Assembly: GCA_003024785.1 (NCBI GenBank)
Contig: PUQB01000061.1
Location: forward strand, 339,501 to 403,500
Source: Selaginella tamariscina
Taxonomy: Eukaryota > Streptophyta > Lycopodiopsida > Selaginellales > Selaginellaceae
DNA length: 64,000 nucleotides
Reading direction: 5' to 3'
Part shown: in pieces, positions 25,027-37,868 of the stretch
Position numbering within the stretch: the stretch's first letter is position 1
Layout of the letters: each line of letters begins with the position of its first letter
Translations under genes and position numbers: made by a program
Notes under the pieces: model-generated
Told to the model about the DNA's origin: nothing
The model's input: the letters and a program-made list of their open reading frames with translations, nothing else
Databases searched by the model: none

Positions 25027-26328
25027 TACCCACGATTGTACATAATGTGGGTGAGGAGATCAATCTTGGTACGAGGATCAATCATGGGTATGAAGCATTC
25101 TTGCATAACACTAACAGCAACAGCGATCTTACTACGGTGTTCTGCCATGAGCTCGAGATGAACAGGGCTTGGTGTTGTATTGTCCTCTTCTCCTGATCTT
25201 AGGACTGTCCATGAGAACCCCTCCCCACTCTCTTTGCATACCCCAATAAGCCCCCGAAGCCTTTTAAATATCTATGCAAAACACATATGAAGAGACACAC
25301 GTACATATATAACACTAATGCGCGCGTGTGTGAGAGAGATCCTGGTCATTTATAATATTTCTAATTTATATATTGTAATATTAAGACTCAAAGTAGTAAG
25401 TACCTTGTCACACTGGCTTCCACAAAACCATAAGTCCTCTGGGCAGCTAGTCATTTTTGACATGCCTCTCGCATACAGGCATCCGACATGGTCTGCACAG
25501 ACGGAAAGGGTATAAATCAAGACATCATATACACAATATTTACTTACATTCACGCTCGCACTGGTCACAGAGAAGAACAGTCATTTCATTGAAGACACTT
25601 CCATCTGGGTTGTATTCACTACCCCCACATATTGCACATCGGCAGCAAGGGCAATACCACTCACCCTCCGGAACTTCCTGCATATAAATGCATTTATGCA
25701 AATATTAATGTTATTATATTGCTCTTTAAGGTGATTGAACTTTCTGGGTTAGTTTGTTTAAGGATGTTTAATTCTCACATAGAATACTGGAATATATTAT
25801 ATATACTTGTCTAATTAAATTACCTTTAAAAGAAGACAGTTGAGATGAAATGTGGAGGGACAGTGGTCACAGCAATAAGCTGACCCCCGTCACCGCAAAC
25901 AGCACAAGCATCGTCGTTCTCGTCAATCTTACATGCCTTAGAATCTTCCGAAGACGCATTTCCATCCATCAAAGCGAGGGCCTTCATCTGTAGCTCCAAT
26001 AACGACCTCCCGTTACTGTCAAATATATTCGCAAACGGCCTCTTTAATTTGCTTCCTGCATGGGTCTCGAACTTCTTTAAACTCCAGAGGACCTGTTTAA
26101 ACAGAGTTAATATTTAATTCTTATAATCATAAACTCTCTCTCTCGATGTACAATGCGTCTGTTGGTTTAAATAGCGAGTGTTCATTTCATACCTTGCAGC
26201 ACTTGCAGATAATTCCTTCTGGCTTGGCATACCCCTCGAGAAAAAATATCCATTGTCTTCGTCTTCCTGTTCACGTAGCAAACCTCCTCATTATCTTGCA
26301 GCACCTGTCACATATGTTAAGCATATAC

Positions 26329-26359
<31 letters not shown>

Positions 26360-26907
26360 GCATTTCCATTAACCAAGCTAAAACAGTCCTCTTCACCACT
26401 TGTTGCTGCTTTGGAACTTCGTGAAGAACAACTTCCAACCGCGCACGTAAATTCCTGTTCTTGGGCTTCGGCGAACTATTGAAGCTCTCCTGTTGTTTCT
26501 TCTTCATCTGAAAATTTACATTAGAAATTATGCATATTATCAATGTAACACACACACACGCACACACACGCACATATATATAATGTATGTCATATGTAAT
26601 AACGTACACTATTCATAATCTTAATAGATTAACGAACCTTTGGAGAAGTATTAACATCTTCTGAGACTGCCTTCCTTTTCAAAATATTAGATTCCCCTGG
26701 AAGTTCATACGTATCCGAGCATTTCCGGGCCCTCTCATGCATAAACAACTCTAGTTGCGTTGGATTTTTGCTTAACGGATGTGTCTTGCTCCACACTTTG
26801 CATGCAGCAGGCAAAGTTCGATAATACTTTCCCTACATATACAACAAACGCACTGCGTGAATCGCGCGCGCGCGTGCATATACATATACGTACACATACA
26901 TACATAC

Positions 26908-26973
<66 letters not shown>

Positions 26974-28851
26974 TACATCAGTCTATATAGGTTTACAGTT
27001 AAAACTTTGTAAGCTAGGACAATGATTCATATAGAGAGTTGATAATAAGAATACCTCCGGAGACAAGTAGAGAACGTCTTTTCTCTGTGTACCAACCCGT
27101 GGCCTAGTACTGAGCGTCCATCCCGCGTTCTGAAGAGCAATTTTGACTTCCTCTGATGCTAACCTACTAGAGCTTTTGAAACTGTAAGGAAAACGTTAAG
27201 CCCATAAACAAATGCATACACATGGAAAGATATATTACGTTTATTATTTAGAAAAACGAATGTACTAACCTGTCGCTTAAAGAAGAACTTCGAATTAAGA
27301 AATCACCGCTCTCGTCTTCGCTATCGTCTGATGGCTCTGAAGTCTTTGATATGGAATTCCCACGTGAGTTATTTGATGATTTCTTCTGTATATTTGACTT
27401 CACAGCTGACTTTTTTGGCGTGCCACTATCGTGTAACCCTGTAAAAGCATAGGCTGTTTATTTAATTTGCTAGTCCTACCTACATACAGCTTAAGTATAA
27501 TGTATCCTTCGTTTGTGAGAGACAGAGAGGGCGGGAGGGAGAGACGGAGAGTGTCAATATGAAAGCAAACTAATACCGTTGTGAAAAATTTTCGTTCTCC
27601 TCGAGAGCTCTGAAAGTTCCTCGTCATGAGTCTGACCTTTGACGCTCCAAGACATATTCCACTCGTTCCATTCTTGGGATAATCTTAACTTGTTGAGTGG
27701 AATTTTTTGCTCGTAAGCTTCCGCCGGGAAAAACACTCGAGCTTCTGAGTCCTGAGCTAATGTGTCTTGGAGAATGACTCCTGCAAACAATAACATGTTT
27801 TATGTATCTACGCGACCTGCGCGTATCTATACACGTGTATGTGATATATCTGTGTGTATATGAATAAAATTGTTGCAGTTATATGAGTACAAATACAGTA
27901 TATGTGATGTGTGTCAGTGTGTATGTGTCCAAGATGTTTACCTTCCCACCATGCGTCTCCGTAATACGCATCGACATAAGTGTTCTTCTTCCATAGAACA
28001 GGACGGGTAATAGACGGTGGAGTAGGCCTTATACGCAGGCGGACACGTTTCTTTGGTGGAAGCACGTCCTCACCATCAAGACATTCAGAAACCGAAATAG
28101 ATTCTAAATCCTTCTGTCCATCTGCATTTTAAATAACAACAATGAGAAACACAAACATAAACCAAATTATATATAAACTAAAATACCTCCGTGGATATAT
28201 CTTACAACTCGACGGCCTGGTCTGACTTGAACAACTTCGGCAGGTACCCAGGCCCCACGTAAGCCTTCGAGTATTTGCAAAATCTACAGGAAAAAGAAGT
28301 CATATCCATACGTGTGCGTGTGTATGTGCTGTATATCGTAAGAAGTTGGGAATCAATGCCTACTGCATATAATGATATTACTGTTAATATATCGTACATA
28401 ACTATATGTATATTCATGTGAAAAAGGGGATTTATTACGAATGTTGAAGAAAATAATGAAAAAAAGAGTACTAAATTCAGTAGAAATGGGGGATTTCCAT
28501 GCCAAACCGTGCGATTTAGCATAGATATTTAGTAAATGAGACAAGGGGGATTTTTTGTGCGAAACTGTTCATATGGATGCGAAATACTTGATTGGCCAAA
28601 GAGTACTGAATCACTAGAAAAGGGAATTTTGTGCGACACCATGAATACTCGATTGAATGCGATATCAAGCAGAAAATCTGTTGAAGAGAGGGATTTCTAT
28701 GCAAAACTGTTTATGTGCATACGATTTCTCATAGATTGCTTGAATCTGTGGATTTATGTATGAAAGTATGAAGCCGATTTACCTCAACTGGATCTCCTAC
28801 GAGAAGACGCTTCCGGCGAAATCCAGGCTCTACTTCGAAATCGTCTCCCAT
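22372..28851 (-). CDS. Agenet/PHD-finger/GNAT chromatin protein (IDM1-like)
   Basis: I trace 21 exons: 28851-28783, 28283-28187, 28121-27942, 27780-27577, 27438-27270, 27181-27055, 26832-26638, 26507-26358, 26304-26192, 26092-25824, 25677-25548, 25492-25404, 25271-25030, 24641-24552, 24445-24346, 24220-24031, 23863-23776, 23613-23580, 23491-23364, 23137-22985 and 22481-22372, giving about 970 residues. The start is [14 protein letters not shown]. Agenet/Tudor-like segments follow ([26 protein letters not shown]). Next come the region IDM1-type proteins share ([28 protein letters not shown]), a PHD finger from [10 protein letters not shown], a second zinc segment ([16 protein letters not shown]), and a GNAT fold with RRQGMCRRL for acetyl-CoA binding. 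Such proteins read histone marks and acetylate histones in the nucleus. A +1 indel in the A run 26241-26246 and a -1 indel near 25,876, which breaks the PHD finger, offset each other. These are probably sequence errors. Confidence 0.85.
24928..25022. repeat. (GT)n(GA)n compound microsatellite in an intron
   Basis: A GT run followed by about 60 bases of GA, in the intron between the 13th and 14th exons of the PHD/GNAT gene. Confidence 0.95.
26918..26971. repeat. (GT)n microsatellite in an intron
   Basis: Roughly 27 uninterrupted TG units preceded by an alternating TA segment, in the intron between the sixth and seventh exons of the PHD/GNAT gene. Confidence 0.95.
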
Positions 28852-29204
28852 TGCTCATTCCTTCAAGAAGCGCCGCTACCCCTTCTACTTCCACAGGGAT
28901 TAGGGTTCTTGAGTTCAGTGAAAAAAGCATAAATATCTCAGCCATGAACCCTAGTCGTCTAAACCCCAAAACCCCAAAGCTAATCATAAAGAAATTAAAG
29001 GGCAGATTTGAATATTCTCGTTAATAGATTAAGGGCAGTTAAGGGGATGATTAAGGGTAATAACTAAGGGTAAAACGATAGCTGTTGTTTAAAGTTAGGG
29101 TTTATGGTAGAGTTTGAAATCGTACGGCTGAGGTTCAATGGCGCTTCTCATCTCGTGTTTCAATCCCTAGTAGCTCCCTGAAGAATGCGGGGAGTAGCAG
29201 CGCC
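28852..29204. promoter_or_regulatory. Shared divergent promoter region with telo-box motifs
   Basis: Only 353 bp separate the start codons of the PHD/GNAT gene (minus) and the coiled-coil gene (plus). The interval holds AGGGTT/AACCCTA words at 28,900-28,907, 28,947-28,954 and 29,096-29,103, matching the plant telo-box found near transcription starts of many housekeeping genes. Whether one element serves both directions is inference. Confidence 0.55.
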
Positions 29205-30000
29205 ATGTCGATGCCTGGTAGGAGGGCGCACACATCACTTGGATTAGCTCCGGAGATCGATTCCACAGGCGATGAATCTCCGGCAGAGCCAATCTTTGCC
29301 TCTCCAGGCATTGTAAGCATGCTAATATTCATTATTATCCATAGTCCGTGAAATTCTTCACTTTTGATCGAAAATCGCAGAAAACAAGCATTTTTTTTAA
29401 TCTATTTTTTCCATGATTTCTATACAGTCATCTCTTCCGCACATTAAACTTACCCTCGCCAGAATGACCGATCCGTTTTGTCGCAGAAGGTCAAGCAAGG
29501 ACTTCTGGATCCGACACAGTATTACATGTAAGTACCCATATACATGCTTTATTAATAAATATACGTAGTATGGATACATATATATACACATGCATAGTGT
29601 TTGTGAGATATGCATATGTTATGGTTTCAGATATGCGGAGAGCTATGGGGTGTGGAGTTTTACAGAAGAAAAGCAAGAAAAGCGGAGTCCGCAATGCAGT
29701 TGGAGCAGAAGCAGTATCACTATGACTTAGAGAGAAGTCATGAATTAATCCAGCGCCTAAGGGCCAGGTACTAAAAGCCATCTTTTAAATGATAACACAC
29801 TCACACGCACACGTTATATACGTATAACAATGTATATTGTTATATAAACATATCGGATACTCTGTTTTCTCAACTGTTGGATTCTAGTCAGGATATCAGC
29901 ACTAGAATCACTTGTTGATGAAAGAGATACCGAACTCGAGCACCAACGTAGGAAAGTAAGGCAGTTGAGGCATCAGCTTCAATACAATTGCAAGGTACAC

Positions 30001-30036
<36 letters not shown>

Positions 30037-33000
30037 TTTGTGTAAGTTTGTAACTGACACAGTTAGTTTATTTGAAGGCTTATGAGAAAGATATGGCTTA
30101 TACAAGAGCTCAGCTGGACATTGCTGAGAAAAAACTCTCAATGCTCAGTGATGAAAACAAGCGAAGGGTATGTAATATTTTTGTTACACATGACAGTATT
30201 ATTATACTTTTGTTTGTTGATTATTTTGATCGACTAATATTATTATATATTTTGCATATATTCAGGTGATGGAGGCAAAGAATGAAATTACCAAGAAGGA
30301 CTCCACACTAGAAATGCTGCAAAATGACATGGCAGAAATTGTAAAATGCGTTGAAGAACCCTTGAGTCATTTTATCTTCTGGATTACTTTGGACAAAGAA
30401 CAGGTAAGTTTATAAGTATCTCAATAGCAAGTACACACACACATTTGTATACGTGCTGTAAAAGTTCATTGGGAGTACACAGATAGTCGGAAAAGAACGG
30501 AGGGATGAAAATTGCAGCAAAGATCTTGAGGAACGCATTGATCACGATGACATGGTACGTGTACAGCCTACACGTATGTTATGTACTAAACCACGTGGCT
30601 TTGCAGTTGAAAGACACTCGATCAAAAGATAGTCAGGTTAACTCCTTAGTTGAGGAGATAAAATCTATCAGGAAAGGAGCTGATGAAGCAACTAAGCTCC
30701 GTGACTCAGCCTTGGTAAGAACCTTGAGTATTATCGTGTGGTGTGTGTGCGTGTGACTTGTAGTATAGCCATATAGTTTGCAATAGTACAGTAAGTATTT
30801 ATGTTAACTGTGATACTAGCGTTACATATGCAGGCTTCTTTGAGGACACTTGAAGGAGTGGCAGAAAAAGTAGAAGGATTGGATCGCATTGTAGCCAGTT
30901 GTTCTGTTGAAAGGCATCGAGGTTTCAGTTGAGAAATCCACGGACAAAAGTCGCTACTGCATTCAACAGACTCCAAGCACTGCTCCAAATGCTCGTTTCT
31001 AAGGTAGAACTATGTTATATTTTGTGTGTGCGTGAAATATATGTGAGACCTCTGAATGTGATCTACTTTATCTTTTCGAAGGCGGATGCTGCGAACAGGT
31101 CGTCAAATCTTTTGCAATATGAACAAGAAGAATGTGGTGCTTTGCTTACACAAATGAAGGAAGATTTAGGTTTAGCCAAATTGGAAAATGAAGGCTTCTA
31201 TCCACTCTTAACTACTATCAGGGAGCAAGTACGCAGGAAACTAGATATTCTGCAGGTTAGTCTTCATAACTACCATATATATAATATATATATATCATGT
31301 AATATTATATATGTATATAATGCAAACTACAACCGGTATAATATATCATATATTTTGCCCAACATACGTTCAGAAGATATATATGATTACAATGTGCCAT
31401 GTACAGAAGTTGGAAAGGGAGAAATCAACGGCGGAAGCATCAGTAACAAAGAATGCATCCAAGAGTCGACAACTGGAGAGGAACATGGACGACCTCGCAG
31501 ACTCTCTCAAGGAAGCGGAGAAGGGAAAGACGCACTCGAGAAGCAGATTTCCCAGCTCCAGAAGGCTCTGCAACAGTGAGTTCCTCATTACAGTCTGGGG
31601 ACTTGAGCACAGCAAAACAGCAAGTAAGATACTAGGACTAGAGGAGCTGGGCAAGATAATAGGCTAGTCACTCACGCAAGAGAAGAAGGTGGAGTCCAAG
31701 ATTAAGAAGATCAACGAGCAGCTTTCGGAGCTGCTGGAAGCGTTGGAGGAGAAGAAAGCATTAACAGGAGAGTTCTTCTTCATTATCTCACGGGTTTCTC
31801 AGCTGAAGAAGGAGAATGAGAGTTTGACGAGCAAGTTAAGCGAGTACAGGGATCTCGGTAAGAGGAGGACAGTCAGCTGGAGAGTACTTTACAGAGGGTT
31901 ACTGAAGGCTGTGGTGAGGTTAAGGGGGCAGTAAGAAAGCTGCAACAGATACTTGGTGACGGTCTCGAGAAGGAGAAAACTAAACCAGGGACTGCATTAG
32001 CAGAGTTAGAAGAAGTGACAATTGAACTGTCAGGGCTTGTTAGCAAGGTTATGGAGATTAAGAAGGATCGAGAGCTGCTTAATGTAAAAGTCTCCGAGCT
32101 GAAGGAGGTTAAGATTGAAGAGATGCACTGAATGCAAAGGTGGCCGAGGTTAATGGTACTTTGAATACGAGACTCTCCGAGCTTAAGGAAGTTAAGGCAG
32201 AAAGAGATGCACTAAATGCGAAGTTGGCCGAGGTTAATGCTACTCTGAATGCGAGACTCTCCGAGCTTAAGGAAGTTAAGGCTGAAAGAGATGCCCTGAA
32301 TGCTAAGTTAACCGAGATTAATGAGATTAAGACGGAACGGGATTCGCTGAATGTGAAGCTGGAAGAGGTTGCGGAGCTTAAGAAGGAACAGGATTCACTT
32401 AACGTGAAAATAAATGAGCTTTTAAAGGTAATATACACACACATACACCTGCACACTCTCTCTCTCTCTCACTCACACTTACACATACTGATACTTCTCT
32501 GTGTATTACAGCAACGAGACTCATTGAATGCCAGACTCGCAGAGGCGGACAGGAAGGTGGTGGAGTTCGACAGGGTTCAGCATACACTGAAGGCAATGCA
32601 GGCCGTGTTACCTGAACTTGGGAAGTGTTTGGACAACGTATCCCTCCTTGAGAAGATCAAACAGGAGCTTGTATCTTCGAAAGAGACAAAGGAGAAAGCT
32701 CTGGGGAAGGCTCAGACACTGTCTGTGCAGGCCTTGCAGCTTGATCCAGTTATCAAGGACATCTGCTCAACTGTTCAAGACATTGGCGGAAGTTCCTTTG
32801 TCCTCAAAGGTGAGTATACACACATGCACACACAGAGAGAGAGAGAGAGAGAGGGAGAAGAGGGAATCCTTACTAAGAGTTCTTTATGCAGGCGATGATG
32901 CTTGTGGGAACTTGATATGTGTCCGGGACAAGCTGCTGGAGCTCAAAATTTCTATTACAAGCAAACTTGGAAACACAAGTGAGGAAGTTCAAGAACTTAA

Positions 33001-34195
33001 GGAGAAAGTGAAGTTTCTGGAGGGTCTACAAAAGAACTCGGAAAAGAAGTGGAGTGAGAGGATGGAACTGGTGAAGAGCGAGTTGACAAGGCTTGGAGGT
33101 AATTATATTAAGCTAGCATTTATGCTTAATTAATGGGCTTACTTTGCAGGATGTGATGTTGATAACAAGGTTGAACATGCCAAAAGAGTAGAGGCAGCAG
33201 CAAAGGTAACAAATGAATATAACAAAAAAATGTGTGCCTGCGAGTGTTGATACTATCCATTATACAGGTCAAACAGTTTTTACAAAGAGCCAATCAGAAC
33301 GATGCAACAGTCAATCCTTTGAGTAACCTGGCAGCCTTCAATGTAGAGTTGCTTGTGAACAACAAGGTATGATGTGTCAGGAGAGATATACGTTCATAAC
33401 ACACACATTCAAGTGTGCACGACAGGTGCACAGTCAGCTGCAAGTTGGAGGAACAATGGGCGGTGTGTTTCAAGCTGCGGTACATTATTTCAGGATTGAG
33501 AGTCAGACAGGGGATCTCACGTTTGAGAATGCAGCTATTCCGGTTCACAATCTTCAAACATGCTTGTTGAACTGGTTTGTATAAGGCATTTTATTATATC
33601 TGTGTATATAAATACATACATATACATATATATATTATTGTTAAAACTTTACATTTTACAGGTCTTAAACGCAATGGGAAGTACTGCTGTTTATGAGTCA
33701 AAAGCTGGTGATGTGCTTGGTTTATCTGTGAAGGTCAAAGCAATTGATGATCAAAATCCAAGAGAAATATTGTACAACAGCAATATTATCCACACTGATG
33801 AGGTGTGTGTGCGTGTGTTTTTGTGACCATGTCATACGAGTTGTAATCAGGTCATGGAAGCAATAAAAGGACAGACACTTGATAACTTCTCCCTTTGGCC
33901 AGACCTTGTAAGCAGTTGGAAATGGGAACGATCTCCAACTAAAGGGTAAGTTGACGTGTGAGAGAGTGTGTGTTTGTTCTCGCAGGTGTGTATATTTTGG
34001 TATGCTACTATATGGTATATGCAGTGTTTTAATGTAATAAACTGATGTGTAAATGCACGCAGATGGACGCTGATAACCATTAAGTGGAGGTTTTTGCTAA
34101 AGAGCATATTCCCTGAGTTGAGTGAGCCTTTGCAAACTCTTGCAATCTCAAACAGGCCAACATATGAAAGGAGTCAAACAATCCGAATGCTGTGA
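29205..34195 (+). CDS. Long coiled-coil protein with unknown C-terminal domain
   Basis: I do not recognise the family. The start MSMPGRRAHTSLGLAPEID at 29,205 is the best available, but the joins of the next two exons (about 29,426-29,528 and 29,632-29,766) are uncertain. From about 29,890 to 33,100 the exons encode almost continuous heptad-type coiled coil (ESLVDERDTELEHQRRKVRQ, AYEKDMAYTRAQLDIAEKKL). Near 32,130-32,426 a repeated unit occurs with KEVKAERDALNAKLAEVN. The end (33,268-34,195) is not coiled coil and includes GGTMGGVFQAAVHYFRI, VYESKAGDVLGLSVKVKAID and WPDLVSSWKWERSPTKG. Frame breaks near 30,910, 31,526, 31,860 and 32,118 are each fixed by one base, mostly in A runs. A structural or scaffold role is possible, but function is unknown. 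It converges on the RNase HII gene 81 bp downstream. Confidence 0.7.
32130..32426 (+). repeat. In-frame tandem repeat within the coiled coil
   Basis: Two long near-identical units of about 84-87 bp (each giving LSELKEVKAERDALNAK) and two shorter diverged ones (TERDSLNVKLEEV, KEQDSLNVKINEL). They appear to have arisen by in-frame duplication that extended the coiled coil. Confidence 0.8.
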
Positions 34196-34276
34196 TAAAC
34201 CAAGTAAGCGTTTATTTAATCATTCGTAATATTAAACTACTGTATTACAATTTCATAGCAATACGCCACACTGACA

Positions 34277-35126
34277 TTACTTTGCTTTTGCAATTTGATT
34301 TTTTAGAGGCGCGAAAGATCGACGGTGGATATCGCAAGGACCGTACTTAAGCAACGCTGCGGTGTGTGATGCCGTACCATAGCCTTTGTGGTCTTTGAAT
34401 CCATAAACCGGCCATTTCCTGCATTATAATCAACGAGATGAACAAATAAGCTCAAGGTTGATAATCTATATTTACTAATTAGAATATATTACAATATATA
34501 TTTATGATATAAATAATTAGCTACATACTTATCATAATCATCCATCAGCCTGTCTCTCGTCACTTTGGCTAATATGGAAGCAGCAGCAATGATATGACAC
34601 TCCGAGTCGCCCTATCAAACACATAAAGTAAGCACTCTCTCTCTTTACATGCAGGCACACACAGGCACGCACCCTTATAACGCATCTTGCATTTTCTGCA
34701 GGTAAACCGTCTGGAATTCTATTTCCATCCACGAGGATGTAATCCTCTACTCTTGTAAGTTCTTGGATGCAGCTTGTCATAGCCTGCATTGTTGCCTGCG
34801 GAATGTATGTGCATTTGGTGTACACAGTGTGTGTGTGTGTGTGTGTGTGATGTTTCACCTGAAGAATGTTAATTTCATCGATTGTTTGTGCATCCACTAT
34901 ACAGACCTGATAAAGCATCCACAGATAACTTATATTTGAGATGCTTGTGTGTTTACATCTCAATATCACTTACAGAGTAAAGAACCCCTGGACTTGAAAC
35001 GATTCGAGAGTACAGTGCTTCTCGCTTATCAGCTGTCAGCTTCTTGCTATCATCTATGCCTGCACACACGGAATTCAGGTATATTGCAATATATAGTCTG
35101 TATTCTATATAAAAATGTAACGAAGC

Positions 35127-35199
<73 letters not shown>

Positions 35200-35705
35200 G
35201 AAGTTGGTATACCTTCTATAACAAGACCTGCAGGGATTATACATGCAGCGGCAACAACAGGACCAGCTAAGGGACCACGTCCTGCCTCATCCACGCCAAT
35301 AACCCTCAAAAATCCCATTTTCCAGAGCTCCATCTGGTAAATCAAATTAATTAGTATTATATTTTAGCTAATCCTACAGTTTAACACTAATTTACCTCAA
35401 GATCGCGACTTGGAAGGCGTTTTAACTTGGGGTGTTCCAAATCGTGATAGGTTTCTTCAATTGTAGTTTTTTTCTCTTTGCTGATTTTGTAAACTTAATA
35501 TATACAATATATATTTAAATAAAATGTTATTTCTTACCCCATTTAATTTGGGTTGTTTTCTGAATGCTTTTTGGGATTGAGAATTCTGTAATGATAATTT
35601 TAGATCATATTATGTATTTTACATTTTAATTAATTAGAAACCTGGTGTATGTTCTGATTTTTGTGCTAATCTTGCTGATCTTCTTGGAGCTCCCATGGAG
35701 ATCAT
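34277..35705 (-). CDS. Ribonuclease HII, bacterial-type
   Basis: Nine exons encode about 270 residues starting [19 protein letters not shown] and ending near 34,277. The core begins [18 protein letters not shown] (exon at about 35,332-35,212), the bacterial RnhB form rather than the eukaryotic RNase H2A form, which usually reads GIDEAGRGPVLGPMVY. Acidic catalytic residues are visible as DE in DEAGRG, D in YILVDGN, and D in TRDRLM. Downstream family motifs are [23 protein letters not shown] and [11 protein letters not shown]. The enzyme cuts RNA in RNA-DNA hybrids and removes misinserted ribonucleotides. The bacterial affinity and an Arg/Ser-rich N-terminal extension of about 70 residues suggest a plastid or mitochondrial role, but targeting is inference. 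The last intron ends near 34,420 before [12 protein letters not shown]. Confidence 0.9.
35131..35195. repeat. (CT)n(CA)n microsatellite in an RNase HII intron
   Basis: A run of CT dinucleotides followed by CA, between the VIEG and IDDSKKL exons. On the coding strand this is (TG)n(AG)n. Confidence 0.9.
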
Positions 35706-36678
35706 GCCCTAATTACATACCCTATTGAAATGTGACCGTTGATATATTTATTATCAGTATATTCTACTTTATATAATTATTATTTCTTAATAAGATGATA
35801 TTCAACTTTATAAAAAATTAAAATAAACAGATGCACGTTTATACGTCCAGTTTTAATAAAACATACCCTAAAAAGGTTAAACTTATTATTAAGATATTTT
35901 TAATTTTTACATTTAAACTATGTTAAATGAAACTTAATATATAATACCTTAGACAAATAGTATTAATAATTATTATAGTTTTGTAAATTACATAATCACA
36001 CATTCCATTGCTAAATTATATCATTTATACATATGATATATATTTTTATATAACTCACTCAATACATATAACAAAGTTTTCAATGGCACACAAGTGCGGT
36101 CTGAAATATAAAGATTTATTGAATAACTTAAACTTGATATATGCATTTTAGATTTTATTTTAATTATTTAAGAAATATTAATCATTAAAAAATCAAAATA
36201 TCCTATATGAAGTATATTTTAAGAATATACCTTACTTAAAAAAAAAGTAAGTATAAAAATAACAGATACTAATATTTAAATATTGATGGTTTTTTCAAAT
36301 TGCCATAAATGCGCTCGTGTTTGTGCGTGTGCGTGTGCGTGTGGTGTTTTACATATATTACAAGCTTCCATTATTATTACCTGTTTCAAGCATTTATAAT
36401 GCACACACACACAGGCCTAGCTATTTAGCATGTTTATGGGTGATTCTAATTATAGCGATAACAACAACACACCCGTGCACACACACACACCGAAGAAATT
36501 AATGGTGTATATAAGAGTTTATACTTTCTTCTATTGAAACCGAACCTTGCAATATCCGTGTACAAACTTTGATTATACACATGTATATAATATAGATTTA
36601 CATTTACAGATGTGGACACCAATTTGTATATCATTATATCATAAATATTCACCTGCAGGAGTTCTTTTTCATTCCTTT
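35706..36678. other. AT-rich intergenic region
   Basis: No conserved reading frame. It holds a GTGTGCGTGTGCG run near 36,320-36,345 and short CA runs. It lies between the 5' end of RNase HII and the 3' end of the Gln-rich gene, both on the minus strand. Confidence 0.5.
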
Positions 36679-37854
36679 TCAGAAGGAATCATCAAGCGGA
36701 AAGCGTTTTCTAATGGGTCTTGATGGTGGAAGCAATCCCCGACGTGCCTGACGCTTCAAATAATGCCTCCGTGCAGCTATCATCTCCTTGTGTGTTGGTC
36801 CCTTTAAGAAATACATTAACCCCTCTCTCTCTCTCACACACTACACACACACACACGTGACTACTCATACCTTTGGAAGATCCATGCTTTCATCCGGAAT
36901 GCGGGGCGTGATTCCATCCTGCTGTCCTTCCTGGAAAAAGAAAAAAGAATAATAAATGCTGTAAAGCATGAAAGTAGAGCGATAACAATGATGTGCATAA
37001 CGACGGTATACTCAAAGTTGAATGAATGCAATCAAATAATAAACTATCAAAAATATTAATTAGATTCTACGATAAATACTGCCCATATACTATCAAAATA
37101 ATAATATATATATGTATGTATATGTATATGTATATGTATATATATCCACCTGTGGGCTTGTATCAACCGGGCCACCAGGAAACAGCTCGTATCTCTTGGC
37201 AAATCCTCTACGTGCAACTCTGGAGAACGAGGGGACAAATCTGGTCGAGTCCGTATCGGAACTCAGATCGGACAAATCGGACAGGCCGCTAATATCATTA
37301 AAATCGGGCTCTGGCTGCTGCTGGGATTGTATACTGTCCGGCTGCTGTTGCTGCTGATTGTAAAACCGCTGCTGTTGCTGCGGATTGGAAAACTGCTGCT
37401 GTTGCTGTTGATTGTAAAACCGCAGCTGTTGCTGCTGATTGTAAGGCTGCTGTTGTTGCTGCTGATTGTAATGCTTCTGTTGTTGCTGCTGATTGTAATC
37501 CTGCTGTTGTTGCTGCCAATTATGATCCTGTTGCTGCTGATTGTAAGGCCGCTGCTGCTTCTGATTATAAGGCCGCTGCTGCTGATTGTAATGCTGCTGT
37601 TGTTGCTGATTGTAATGCTGCTGTTGTTGCTGATTGTAATGCTGCTGTTGTTGCTGCCAATTATGATCCTGCTGTGGCTGCCAATTTTGATTATGAAGCT
37701 CCTCTTGTGGCTCCCAATTATGTGGAGAATATGTGCATTTTACAACATGGCCATGGCTGATTCTTACATTATTGAAAATGCGCCTGCTAGAACATGCTAC
37801 TCTGTGCTTATGAGGAGGAATTCTTACCGCGATGCCGCACAAATCTATGCTCAT
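36679..37854 (-). CDS. Glutamine-rich low-complexity protein
   Basis: Three exons (37854-37150, 36930-36871, 36801-36679) join in phase to give 295 residues. The N-terminus MSIDLCGIAVRIPPHKHRV is basic and hydroxylated and could be an organelle transit peptide. Residues of about 50-175 are repeats of YNQQQQQ, HNWQQQQ and related units, encoded by interrupted CAG/CAA runs. The C-terminal part is conserved-looking: ISGLSDLSDLSSDTDSTRF, RGFAKRYELFPGGPVDTS, EGQQDGITPRIPDESMDLPK, and a basic tail with RRHYLKRQARRGLLPP and RPIRKRFPLDDSF. I do not recognise the family. The intact phase across two introns argues that it is a real gene. Telo-box-like words lie just upstream. Confidence 0.75.
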
Positions 37855-37868
37855 CCTGTCCCAGCAAG

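Noticed and set aside
24848-25161. Reading frames rich in [10 protein letters not shown] or SLSLS
   Set aside because: They are translations of GT, GA and CT microsatellites, not genes. The same applies near 44,600-44,990, 60,150-60,450 and 62,028-62,232.
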